From positions 1 through 31,859 of the forward strand of contig JAJYJB010000022.1 in NCBI GenBank assembly GCA_021789735.1: DNA of 31,859 bases, written 5' to 3'. This document shows, in pieces, positions 25,022 through 31,859 of this stretch (the first letter of the stretch is position 1; every line of letters starts with the position of its first letter). The stretch is from Nitrospirota bacterium (lineage in GTDB: Bacteria; Nitrospirota; Thermodesulfovibrionia; Thermodesulfovibrionales; JdFR-88). The position numbers and the translations under genes are program-made. Under the pieces are notes generated by a model. That model had not been told where the DNA came from. It was given only the letters and a program-made list of their open reading frames with translations, and did no database searches.

Positions 25022-25244
25022 AGTGGCAGCTTGCACAGGAAGAGCCGCTGCAGGAAGCGCAACCGGAACGAGAGCCGCCCGCAGCGCTGTCTGGCCCTTT
25101 GTTTCCACCCATGCCGAAGGAGGACGGCTTTTTCCTGACCTCAGGGGAGCCGCATTGCGGGCAGTTGACCGCAGTTTTTTGCCCAAAGACAAGTTTTTCG
25201 AACTCCTCTGAGCATCTGCTGCATTTGTATTCATATATCGGCAT
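25020..25244 (-). CDS. FmdB-family zinc-ribbon protein
   Basis: 74 residues from ATG 25244, the usual start MPIYEYKCSRC; a longer frame from 25283 is less likely. One zinc ribbon with two CxxC knuckles (CSRC and CPQC in VNCPQCGSPEVRKKP) is followed by a Gly/Ser/Cys-rich tail, GCASCSGSSCASCH, with four or more further cysteines. FmdB-like proteins were named for formamidase regulation, but their general role is unknown; nucleic-acid or metal binding is plausible. TATAAT lies 6 nt before the ATG and no ribosome-binding site is present. The stop codon sits at the border of repeat copy B, so the Cys tail ends exactly at the element. Confidence 0.88.
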   Translation of the reverse strand: MPIYEYKCSRCSEEFEKLVFGQKTAVNCPQCGSPEVRKKPSSFGMGGNKGPDSAAGGSRSGCASCSGSSCASCH

Positions 25245-25250
25245 GGGTTT

Positions 25251-25256
25251 ATTATA
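25251..25256 (-). promoter_or_regulatory. -10 box 6 nt before the FmdB-like gene
   Basis: A perfect TATAAT on the minus strand is followed by 6 nt and the ATG at 25244. No ribosome-binding site is present, so a leaderless mRNA is likely. The absence of a leader also supports the short start. Confidence 0.5.
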
Positions 25257-25372
25257 AACAGCATCCGCCGCGGTTGCAATCATTGAAATTATTTAAACCG
25301 GCAGGTGCGGTGTGGTGCACAGGAAATGTGGCCTTGGCCCTTGCTGGAAAAAACCTGGAAAGAGCGCGGGCA

Positions 25373-25873
25373 TCAGTCTCCGGGGATATCCGGCCTGAAG
25401 CTCTTGTGGGGGATGCCCCTTTCCTCCATGAACAGGGTTATCTTCCTGCCCTGGGACCGTTCCTTTTCTATAAGGCGTTTAAGCCTGGCCACCGCCTGAA
25501 GGTCGTTCTCCCCAGTAAAAACGTCCCAGAAAAAACCCTCCACGGCGCTCTCCTCAAGCTCCAGGGCAAGCCGCAGCGCCTCCTCCAGGGTCATGTCCCT
25601 CTCTGCCAGCCTTTTCTTAATGGTCCTGGCCCGTTCGAGGGCCTCTTTTATGAAAGGCATCGAGGGATGCTCTTCGAGGTCCGGCAGTTCGCCTTCCGGA
25701 TTGCCGCCCTGGGCCATTATGAGAGAAACGGCATGGTTTTTTTCCTCTCCGGAGAGCTCTTTCCACAGAGTGCCGGCCTCCGGAAACCGCTCGGAGAGGC
25801 TCCGGTAGATATCCGCGCAGGCCATCTCTATGGCTATGCAGCCGTCGATCCTGTGATCCGATCTAACTTTCAT
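25373..25873 (-). CDS. Rubrerythrin/ferritin-like di-iron protein
   Basis: 166 residues, a four-helix bundle without the rubredoxin domain of classical rubrerythrin. Helix 1 has CIAIEMACADIYRSLSERFP, helix 2 the metal motif GEEKNHAVSLIM (E-x-x-H type), helix 3 LALELEESAVEGFF and helix 4 KRLIEKERSQGRKITLFM. Such proteins often reduce peroxide or store metal in anaerobes; the role here is inferred from the fold. Not all helix 4 ligands are clear, so a degenerate metal site is possible. It is cytoplasmic. A weak promoter may lie at 25903-25930 (TTGACT as -35). It is downstream of nothing and upstream of the FmdB-like gene after 128 nt. Confidence 0.82.
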   Translation of the reverse strand: MKVRSDHRIDGCIAIEMACADIYRSLSERFPEAGTLWKELSGEEKNHAVSLIMAQGGNPEGELPDLEEHPSMPFIKEALERARTIKKRLAERDMTLEEALRLALELEESAVEGFFWDVFTGENDLQAVARLKRLIEKERSQGRKITLFMEERGIPHKSFRPDIPGD

Positions 25874-25932
25874 GCCGCTGCCCCCCTGCCCTACATGTAA
25901 TTATTTTCTCATTTTAAAAAAAGCAGTCAATA

Positions 25933-25959
25933 CCTTGCCGCCCCTTTGTCAGGGCAAGG
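25933..25959. other. Hairpin in the gap before the pseudouridine synthase
   Basis: CCTTGCC (25933-25939) and GGCAAGG (25953-25959) form a stem with a 13-nt loop. It sits in the divergent gap 25874-26101, just upstream of the possible -35 of the rubrerythrin-like gene. Function unknown. Confidence 0.4.
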
Positions 25960-26018
25960 CAGGAATATCCGGAAGTTCCAGCGCCCCTACCGGGCCGCGG
26001 CATTTTTCCATCTGTAAA

Positions 26019-26055
26019 CCGGGCAAGGCGCCCGGGGCTTTCTTTTTGTCTCTGG
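26019..26055 (+). terminator. Terminator-like hairpin with no upstream plus-strand gene
   Basis: CCGGGC (26019-26024) and GCCCGG (26030-26035) with a 5-nt loop, then GGCTTTCTTTTTGTC. The nearest upstream plus-strand gene is glgP, 1.3 kb away, so it may end a small RNA or block antisense reading. Confidence 0.5.
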
Positions 26056-26061
26056 TATAAT
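26054..26061 (+). promoter_or_regulatory. Extended -10 promoter of the pseudouridine synthase gene
   Basis: GGTATAAT within TCTGGTATAAT gives a perfect extended -10 (TG at 26053-26054). It lies 7 nt before an in-frame TTG (26069) and 40 nt before the ATG at 26102. Confidence 0.6.
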
Positions 26062-26101
26062 ATCAGCCTTGGACAAGCGGGAAAGAAAAGAAAAAAACGC
26101 C

Positions 26102-26995
26102 ATGGAAATGAGACTTCAAAAATTCCTTTCTGAAACCGGGGTTGCGTCAAGGCGTAAGGCCGAAGAGATGATCATCGAAGGCCGGGTGTCCGTAAACGGC
26201 AGGCCTGCCCAGATCGGGATGAAGGTGGACCCGGCAAAGGATTTCATAAAAGTGGACGGGAAGCCGGTCACCAGGTCCGGGCCGAAACTTTATTTTGCTT
26301 TTCACAAGCCGAAGGCGGTCATGAGCACGCTTGAAGACCCGGAGGGCAGGCCCACCGTGAAGGATTTTCTGGGCGGGATAAAACAGAGGGTCTACCCCGT
26401 GGGCAGGCTGGACTACCATTCGGAGGGGCTGCTGCTCATAACCAATGACGGAGAGTTTGCCAACCTTGTGCTGCACCCGGCCAGAAAAATACCAAAAACT
26501 TATGAGGTAAAGGTAAAAGGGACGGTTGAGGAGAAAAACCTGGAGAAACTGAGGGACGGAATAAAGCTGGAGGACGGCATGACGCTGCCCGCTAAGCTGA
26601 GGACGGTTGGTAAAACGGAGGCTGGCAATTCCTGGCTGGAGATAACCATACACGAGGGCAGGAAAAGGCAGGTCAGAAGGATGTTTGACAAGGTCGGCCA
26701 CCCGGTCCAGAAGCTGAAGCGCACCAGCATCGGCAGCATAAGGCTTGGCGCGCTTGAGCCAGGCGGTCTTCGCCCCCTCACCCAGCGGGAAATTGAAAAG
26801 ATCGTGAAAGCCGCAAAGGCTGCCGCTGGCGCCACGGCGGAACCGCCCACCACCCGGACAAAAGCGAAAAAGCAAAAACCGGCGCCGGGAAATAGCGCCC
26901 GCAAAGAACAAAAAAGGGGGTTTTCTGGCGCAGGCACGGGAAAGCCAAAGCAGAAGACACAGAACAGGCAAAAAAGAAAAAGTACAAAAATTTAA
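26102..26995 (+). CDS. rluB: RsuA/RluB-family 23S/16S rRNA pseudouridine synthase
   Basis: 297 residues from ATG 26102 ([20 protein letters not shown]). An N-terminal S4 RNA-binding domain (about 3-60) is followed by the synthase domain, with the catalytic aspartate in [20 protein letters not shown] (D104) and the later [20 protein letters not shown]. It isomerises a uridine in rRNA. The last 60 residues are a Lys/Arg/Gln-rich tail that probably adds RNA contact. A leaderless TTG start at 26069 would add 11 charged residues; I prefer the ATG because the family begins at MRLQKFL. RluB is the likeliest member, but RsuA or RluE/F cannot be excluded. It may be co-transcribed with aspS, 22 nt downstream. 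Confidence 0.9.
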   Translation: MEMRLQKFLSETGVASRRKAEEMIIEGRVSVNGRPAQIGMKVDPAKDFIKVDGKPVTRSGPKLYFAFHKPKAVMSTLEDPEGRPTVKDFLGGIKQRVYPVGRLDYHSEGLLLITNDGEFANLVLHPARKIPKTYEVKVKGTVEEKNLEKLRDGIKLEDGMTLPAKLRTVGKTEAGNSWLEITIHEGRKRQVRRMFDKVGHPVQKLKRTSIGSIRLGALEPGGLRPLTQREIEKIVKAAKAAAGATAEPPTTRTKAKKQKPAPGNSARKEQKRGFSGAGTGKPKQKTQNRQKRKSTKI

Positions 26996-27017
26996 AAAGG
27001 GAGGGTTTTCACTCCAA

Positions 27018-28814
27018 ATGTTTTCAACCGGCAGGACAGGGTGCGGCGAAGTAAACGAGGGGCAGATAGGACAGGAAAATCTCCGGTTTTCCGGCTGGGT
27101 TTTCAGGCGCAGGGACCACGGGGGCCTCATATTCATAGACCTGAGGGACAGAAGCGGGATACTGCAGGTGGTCTTCAACCCCGAGGTGTCCGCTGAGGCG
27201 CACAGTCTTGCCCACGACCTGAGGGCCGAATATGTGATCGAGGTCTCGGGCAGTCTGGGCAGGCGGCCGGAGGGGACCGAAAATACCGGCCTGTCTACCG
27301 GTAAAGTGGAGCTCTATGCAGCTGATCTCAAAATCCTGAATGAGTCCGCCCCCCTTCCCTTCAGCCTCGAAGACCCCGACACCTCCGAGGCCCTAAAGCT
27401 CCGCTACAGGTACCTGGACTTGAGGAGTCCGCAGATGCAGAAAAACCTGCTGCTCAGGCACAGGGCTGTGAAAGCCATCCGGGACTATCTGGATTCCGAG
27501 GGTTTTGTCGAGATAGAGACACCCATGCTCACAAAGAGCACCCCTGAGGGGGCGAGGGACTACCTGGTGCCAAGCAGGGTGAACCCCGGCTTCTTTTACG
27601 CTCTGCCCCAGTCCCCGCAGCTTTTCAAACAGATACTGATGGTCTCCGGATATGAGAGATATTTTCAGGTGGCCCGCTGTTTCAGGGACGAGGACCTGAG
27701 GGCGGACAGGCAGCCCGAGTTCACCCAGGTGGACATCGAGACCTCCTTTCTGGACGCCGAGGATATAATCGGCATCACTGAGAAGATGCTTGTCCGGGCC
27801 TTCAGAGAGACCATCGGCATTGAGCTTCCCTTGCCCTTCCCCAGGCTTTCTTACGAGGAGGCCATGGAGAGGTTCGGCTCCGACAAGCCGGACATGCGCT
27901 TCGGCCTGGAGCTGGCGGACATGGCGGGGCCCGCGCGGAAAAGCTCCTTCAAGGTTTTCATGGACACCCTTGAAAAAGGCGGCAGGGTGATGGGCGTCAG
28001 GGGCATAGGTATGGCCGTCCTGTCCAGGAAAGAGGTGGACGACCTTACCAATTCGGTCAAGGAGATGGGCGCAAAAGGCCTGGCCTGGATAAAGATAAAA
28101 AATGGCTTCGATTCCCCCATAGCGAAGTTTTTCCCCAAAAAGGCCATGGAGGAGATGGCCGCAAGCCTTCAGGCACAGGAGGGCGATATGATGTTCTTTG
28201 TGGCTGACACCCGGAAGGTGGTCCAGAACACGCTTGGAAGGCTGAGGCTTGAGCTTGGCAGGAGGCTTGGCCTAATAAAGGATGGCTGGAAACCGTTGTG
28301 GGTGGCCAAATTTCCCCTCCTGGAGTGGGACGACGAGGAAAACCGGTTCGTGGCGGTGCACCATCCGTTCACCTCGCCCTCCGATGAGGACGCGGAGCGG
28401 ATACTCTCGGGGGATATAAACGACAAGGCCCTGCTTTCCTCCCTTACGGCAAAGGCTTACGACGTGGTCCTTAACGGCTACGAGATAGGCGGCGGCTCCA
28501 TCCGTATCCACAGGCAGGAGCTGCAAAGCAGGATGTTCGAGATGCTGGGCATATCCAGGGAGGACGCCCAGAAGAAGTTTGGCTTTCTGCTTGATGCCCT
28601 CCAGTTCGGCGCGCCCCCTCACGGCGGGCTGGCCCTGGGGCTGGACAGGCTTGTGATGCTCCTTTGCGGGGCAGAGTCCATCAGGGACGTCATAGCGTTT
28701 CCGAAAACCTCTAAGGCGTTCGACCTGATGAGCGGAGCGCCCTCCGCAGTGGAGCCAAAACAGCTGAGAGAACTCCATATAAAACTGGACTTGCCGATGG
28801 AGGAAAATACGTAA
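27018..28814 (+). CDS. aspS: Aspartyl-tRNA synthetase, bacterial type, probably non-discriminating
   Basis: 598 residues, full length. An N-terminal OB-fold binds the anticodon ([20 protein letters not shown]). Class II motif 2 is [20 protein letters not shown], a GAD insertion domain lies in the middle (about 290-420), and motif 3 is [20 protein letters not shown]. It charges tRNA-Asp. His34 in RRDHGG and the PEGTEN segment match the non-discriminating AspRS type known from Pseudomonas, which also charges tRNA-Asn for later amidation by GatCAB; that is inference. GGGAGGG lies 12 nt before the ATG. It is 22 nt after the pseudouridine synthase gene. Confidence 0.97.
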   Translation: MFSTGRTGCGEVNEGQIGQENLRFSGWVFRRRDHGGLIFIDLRDRSGILQVVFNPEVSAEAHSLAHDLRAEYVIEVSGSLGRRPEGTENTGLSTGKVELYAADLKILNESAPLPFSLEDPDTSEALKLRYRYLDLRSPQMQKNLLLRHRAVKAIRDYLDSEGFVEIETPMLTKSTPEGARDYLVPSRVNPGFFYALPQSPQLFKQILMVSGYERYFQVARCFRDEDLRADRQPEFTQVDIETSFLDAEDIIGITEKMLVRAFRETIGIELPLPFPRLSYEEAMERFGSDKPDMRFGLELADMAGPARKSSFKVFMDTLEKGGRVMGVRGIGMAVLSRKEVDDLTNSVKEMGAKGLAWIKIKNGFDSPIAKFFPKKAMEEMAASLQAQEGDMMFFVADTRKVVQNTLGRLRLELGRRLGLIKDGWKPLWVAKFPLLEWDDEENRFVAVHHPFTSPSDEDAERILSGDINDKALLSSLTAKAYDVVLNGYEIGGGSIRIHRQELQSRMFEMLGISREDAQKKFGFLLDALQFGAPPHGGLALGLDRLVMLLCGAESIRDVIAFPKTSKAFDLMSGAPSAVEPKQLRELHIKLDLPMEENT

Positions 28815-28867
28815 AGCTGCCGCCTGGAAGAGGGAAAAGCGAACCGGGGGCAGTAGTTTATTTTTTA

Positions 28868-29094
28868 TAGAACCTGTCTCAAAATTGATTTTGAAGCGAA
28901 AGAGAAATGAAATTGTGGTAGGCAAGGAAGAAATGGGAAACCGCCCGGAGGCGCAACTGTCCCTAGGGTCCCCAAAAAATCATCGATTTTTTGGGGCAAG
29001 AGCTGGGCTGCGTTGAGGACGGTTTTCCTTTGATGACGAGGCATGCTGCGATTTCAGCCTCTTGCAGCCAGAAGCGATTTTGAGATAGGTTCTA
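28868..29094. repeat. Inverted-repeat (MITE-like) element, copy C, about 227 bp
   Basis: The termini TAGAACCTGTCTCAAAAT and ATTTTGAGATAGGTTCTA are 18-bp inverted repeats with one mismatch, and TA borders both ends. There is no ORF of note inside. It contains a perfect 12-bp hairpin at 28970-28996 (CCCCAAAAAATC / GATTTTTTGGGG). Copies A and B look like shorter derivatives of it. No transposase is in the window, so it would be a non-autonomous element moved by a source elsewhere. The right terminus provides the TAG stop codon of the selenoprotein gene. It fills nearly all of the 277-bp gap after aspS. Confidence 0.78.
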
Positions 29095-29892
29095 CTTCTT
29101 CAGCTGTTTTACGGCCTGGTCTATGCGGCTTAGCAGGGCCGGTTCCGGCAGCGCCCCAACCTCCATCTCGCCATCCGGAAGTATGATCGTAGGGGTCCCG
29201 GTTATGCCCAGCTTTTTCCCGAGGGCGATGTTCCTGTCTATCTCCGGGGTATTGCAGCTTGGTTTCGGGATGGGCTTGCCCTCAAGCGACTCCCCAAGCA
29301 TCTTTAAGGAGCGCGTGCATTCGATCTCCTCGGCCTTTTCCTTTGAGCCAGGATGTATGGCAAGAGGGAAGAGCTTTATGTAAAAGACTATATCTTTTCT
29401 CTTTTTGACTATGTCCTTCATCACCTGATGAAGCCTGGCGCAGAAAGGTCAGACCGGGTCGTCAAAGACTATCACCCGGATGGGGGCGTTGGCCCTGCCC
29501 ATAACAAGGGCGTCGCCCAAAGGTATCTTCGAGACGTCAACCTTGTTGAGCTTGGACATGCGCTCGCTTGTCAGGTTCGTCTTCGTCCTTATGTCTATAA
29601 TAGAGCCCTGGATTATGTGCTTTTTGGCGTAATCTATGTAGATGACGTTCTTTCTGCCCATGAACTCGAAAGTGACCTCCCACAGGCCGCCCACTTTCGC
29701 TTTTTTAACGCCGAGCACCTTTATGGCGGGGTTGAAAGAGCCAAGGATGCCCTGGGCCTCGGACGGCTTAAGGGAGTGGCAGGAGATGCAGTTTCCGGAG
29801 CAGGCCCCGGTGGTGCTGGCAAACGCGTATGCGCTTACAGCCAGAGCAAAAATCGTTACCGCCGCCGCGGCAAGTGAGATCAGCTTTCGCAT
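29092..29892 (-). CDS. DsbC-like disulfide isomerase with selenocysteine active site and CxxCH motif
   Basis: 266 residues if the in-frame TGA at 29449-29451 is read as selenocysteine. Residues 1-25 are a Sec signal peptide. C31-SGNC-IS-C-H follows (CISCH, C35-C38-H39), a haem-c-type motif also seen in related proteins. Residues about 45-130 form a DsbC-type dimerisation domain. The thioredoxin-fold domain then has VIVFDDPV-U148-PFC151-ARLH, aligning with the CGYC site of DsbC; C192 and C213 match its structural disulfide, and GTP (P234) is the cis-proline. A SECIS-like hairpin starts 15 nt after the TGA. The frame continues without a gap on either side, with the same codon use. It would act in periplasmic thiol redox. 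The alternative is a nonsense mutation (TGC or TGT to TGA). TATACT lies 8 nt before the ATG. Confidence 0.85.
29416..29433 (-). promoter_or_regulatory. SECIS-like element of the DsbC-like gene
   Basis: In the mRNA, CUUCAUC (29433-29427) pairs perfectly with GAUGAAG (29422-29416) around the loop AGGU. The loop begins 22 nt after the UGA. Bacterial SECIS elements need a stem-loop 16-37 nt downstream with a G among the first loop bases; E. coli fdhF has AGGU in its loop as well. The lower stem is short, since no pairing extends below the 7 bp. Confidence 0.7.
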
Positions 29893-29900
29893 TACTGTTT

Positions 29901-29909
29901 AGTATAACA
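29901..29909 (-). promoter_or_regulatory. Extended -10 promoter of the selenoprotein gene
   Basis: Minus-strand TGTTATACT (extended -10, TATACT 5 of 6) lies 8 nt before the ATG at 29892. No ribosome-binding site is visible, so a leaderless transcript is likely. It diverges from the mutS promoter. Confidence 0.5.
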
Positions 29910-29925
29910 CATGTCCCGCCTCATC

Positions 29926-29955
29926 TTGAAAATTCCCGTCCCTTAATGGTTTAAT
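29926..29955 (+). promoter_or_regulatory. Promoter of mutS
   Basis: TTGAAA (29926-29931), 18-nt spacer, TTTAAT (29950-29955), 7 nt before the mutS ATG. No Shine-Dalgarno, so a leaderless transcript is likely. Confidence 0.5.
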
Positions 29956-29962
29956 CTCTGGG

Positions 29963-31859
29963 ATGTCAGAGCTTACCCCCTTAATGAAGCAATACCAGCA
30001 GATCAAGGAGCGTTATCCGGACGCTATTTTGTTCTTCCGTCTTGGAGACTTTTACGAGATGTTCGGCGAGGACGCCAAGGCCGCCTCGGGCATACTCCAG
30101 ATAGCCCTTACTTCAAGGGACAAAAGCAAGGACGACCCCGTGCCCATGTGCGGCATACCATATTTCTCCGCGGAGACGTACATAAACAAGCTGATAGCCG
30201 CAGGGCGAAAGGTGGCCGTTTGCGAGCAGGTGGAAGACCCGAAGGAGGCCAAGGGCATAGTGATGCGCGAGGTCGTGCGGGTCGTTACCCCGGGCACCCA
30301 TACACCTGAGAACCCGAAGGAGAACAACTTTATAGCCTCCTTTTTCCCGGTGGGGAAAAAGCACGGCATCGCGCTGGCGGACATATCCACGGGAGAGTTT
30401 TTCCTTTTTGAGACCGGCAACCCGTTTGAGGACGAGATAGGCAGGTTCGAGCCAAGGGAGGTCGTGTACCCCGAGAGCCTGGGGCGCGACCTGCGCTACG
30501 CCGGGGCGCTCAGGAATTATTTCACCACCCCCGCCGACGATTTCCTTTTTGATTATTCCGAGGCATACAGGGGACTGCTTGCATATTTCAAGGTCTCAAG
30601 CCTTGCCGCTTTCGGCTGTGAGGGCCTGCGCGCGGCGGTCAGCGCCGCCGGAGCGCTGCTATCCGTTCTACTGAGCACGCAGCGCGGCCCCCTGAGCTTC
30701 ACCAGGCTTATTCACCTTAAAGACAGCTCGGCCATGTTCCTGGATTATTCGACAAGGAGGAACCTGGAGCTCATCCACAACCTCAAGGACGGGGGCAGGG
30801 AAGGCACCCTGCTATGGGCGCTCGATGAGACGCTGACCCCCATGGGAGGAAGGTTTCTGCGCAACGCGGTGCTAAACCCCCTTGTGGAATCTGAAAAAAT
30901 AAGGCGGAGGCTTGGCGCCGTCTCCCTGCTGGTCAATGAATATGAGCTTACGGACAGGCTCAGAGGGGCGCTCAGAAAGATACAGGACCTTGAGAGGCTT
31001 GGCGCCAGGGTGCGCATGGGCAGGGCAAACGCCAGGGACCTGATAGCCCTCAAAAACTCCCTGAAACCCCTCCCCGGCATCAAAAAGGCGCTTTCCGCCA
31101 CGGAGGAGCCCGTGCTGGCGGAGGTCTCAGAAGGCATAAGCGACCTTACCCCGCTTGTGAACTTCCTGGAGGCCAGCCTCAAGGAGCATCCGCCCCTGGG
31201 GCTTAAGGACGGGGGCATCATAAAAGAGGGTTTCCATCCCCAGGTGGACGAGCTGAGGACCCTGTGCACAGACTCGAGGGATTACATAGCGGGCATAGAG
31301 GCTAGGGAAAAACAGGCCACGGGGATAGCCTCCCTCAAGGTGGGCTTCAACCGCATCTTCGGCTATTTCATAGAGGTGACGAAACCCAACCTCCCGCAGG
31401 TGCCGGACTACTATATAAGGAAACAGACCCTGGTGAACGCGGAGCGGTTCATAACGCCCGAGCTCAAGGATTACGAATCCAGGACCCTTGGCGCACAGGA
31501 GAGGCTTACGGCCCTTGAATACGATGTGTTCATGGAAGTGCTGGAGAAGGTCAGGACCCAGTCCGCGGCCCTGAGGGAGACGGCGCAGCATATAGGGTTT
31601 CTCGATTTCCTCATCTCCCTTGCCATCGTGGCCAAGCGCAACGACTATGTAAGGCCGGAGGTGGACGACGGCTTCGCCCTTGAGATAGAGAACGGCAGGC
31701 ACCCGGTGATAGAGCGCCTGCAGCTTGGGGAGCGGTTCATACCAAACAGCGTGGCCATGGACGGCGACGAGGTGCGGATGCTCATAATAACCGGGCCCAA
31801 TATGGCAGGGAAGTCCACTTACATGAGACAGTGCGCCCTCATAGCGCTAATGGCCCAGG
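29963..31859 (+). CDS. mutS: DNA mismatch repair protein MutS (3' truncated)
   Basis: The ATG at 29963 opens 632 codons that run off the right edge. The mismatch-recognition motif F-x-E is in RLGDFYEMFGEDA (domain I, about residues 1-115). The connector, lever and clamp domains follow, with KVGFNRIFGYFIEVTKPN in the lever region. The ATPase domain begins near the edge with Walker A TGPNMAGKSTYMRQ (K617). MutS binds mismatches in the cytoplasm and recruits MutL. The F-x-E motif shows it is a MutS1-type repair protein rather than MutS2. About 230 residues should lie outside the window. It is divergent from the selenoprotein gene. Confidence 0.97.
   Translation, partial: MSELTPLMKQYQQIKERYPDAILFFRLGDFYEMFGEDAKAASGILQIALTSRDKSKDDPVPMCGIPYFSAETYINKLIAAGRKVAVCEQVEDPKEAKGIVMREVVRVVTPGTHTPENPKENNFIASFFPVGKKHGIALADISTGEFFLFETGNPFEDEIGRFEPREVVYPESLGRDLRYAGALRNYFTTPADDFLFDYSEAYRGLLAYFKVSSLAAFGCEGLRAAVSAAGALLSVLLSTQRGPLSFTRLIHLKDSSAMFLDYSTRRNLELIHNLKDGGREGTLLWALDETLTPMGGRFLRNAVLNPLVESEKIRRRLGAVSLLVNEYELTDRLRGALRKIQDLERLGARVRMGRANARDLIALKNSLKPLPGIKKALSATEEPVLAEVSEGISDLTPLVNFLEASLKEHPPLGLKDGGIIKEGFHPQVDELRTLCTDSRDYIAGIEAREKQATGIASLKVGFNRIFGYFIEVTKPNLPQVPDYYIRKQTLVNAERFITPELKDYESRTLGAQERLTALEYDVFMEVLEKVRTQSAALRETAQHIGFLDFLISLAIVAKRNDYVRPEVDDGFALEIENGRHPVIERLQLGERFIPNSVAMDGDEVRMLIITGPNMAGKSTYMRQCALIALMAQ

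Noticed and set aside
29041..29090. The repeat element C as part of the aspS transcript terminator only
   Set aside because: Its ends recur at two other places, so it is a dispersed element, although it may also stop transcription.
29092..29892. The DsbC-like gene as a pseudogene broken by a nonsense mutation
   Set aside because: The stop is TGA exactly at the first active-site Cys, both sides are intact with all other key residues, and a SECIS-like hairpin follows. It cannot be excluded without knowing whether the genome has Sec machinery.

Overview
The window is about 32 kb of ordinary chromosomal DNA, moderately GC-rich, from a Gram-negative bacterium. The gene content points to an anaerobic or low-oxygen respirer: small periplasmic c-type cytochromes, a rubrerythrin-like protein, an NrpR/DUF128 regulator, a short MetE-like protein, a SulP anion transporter, an ATP synthase split into two operons with both b and b' subunits, and a selenocysteine-containing disulfide isomerase. 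This mix suits the Nitrospirota (Thermodesulfovibrionia-like) or the former deltaproteobacteria. That placement is inference from gene content; the window holds no rRNA or tRNA to confirm it.

Layout. 1-3000: end of a TPR protein, an NrpR-like regulator, a core-MetE-like protein and a lone cyclic-nucleotide-binding protein. 3016-8953: the minus-strand operon atpF'-F-H-A-G-D-C, with its own promoter and terminator. 8947-12397: bioF and a bifunctional rel on the plus strand, diverging from atp through overlapping -35 boxes. 12464-13676: a second, separately promoted ATP synthase unit, atpB-atpE, with a terminator. 13670-16873: a GT39 membrane glycosyltransferase, two small unknown genes and a cyclophilin. 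16874-19188: a hairpin-rich gap and a large secreted TPR/NlpI-like protein built from 13 repeats. 19215-20099: two paralogous monohaem cytochromes c. 20171-22850: SulP transporter and YkgJ-type Cys-cluster protein. 22896-26055: glucan phosphorylase, FmdB zinc ribbon, rubrerythrin-like protein and several non-coding repeats. 26102-28814: RluB-type pseudouridine synthase and aspS. 28868-31859: a repeat element, the selenoprotein and the first two-thirds of mutS.

The strongest unusual signal is at 29092-29892. Two minus-strand reading frames separated by one TGA together make a full DsbC-like protein whose active site reads U-P-F-C. A 7-bp hairpin with an AGGU loop starts 15 nt after the TGA, as expected for a bacterial SECIS. 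Other points worth checking are a family of three short inverted-repeat elements (45, 79 and about 227 bp), two of which supply the stop codon of the adjacent gene; many genes with no Shine-Dalgarno but a -10-like box 5-10 nt before the start codon, suggesting widespread leaderless mRNAs; and a c-ring subunit with a two-carboxylate, Na+-type ion-binding signature.
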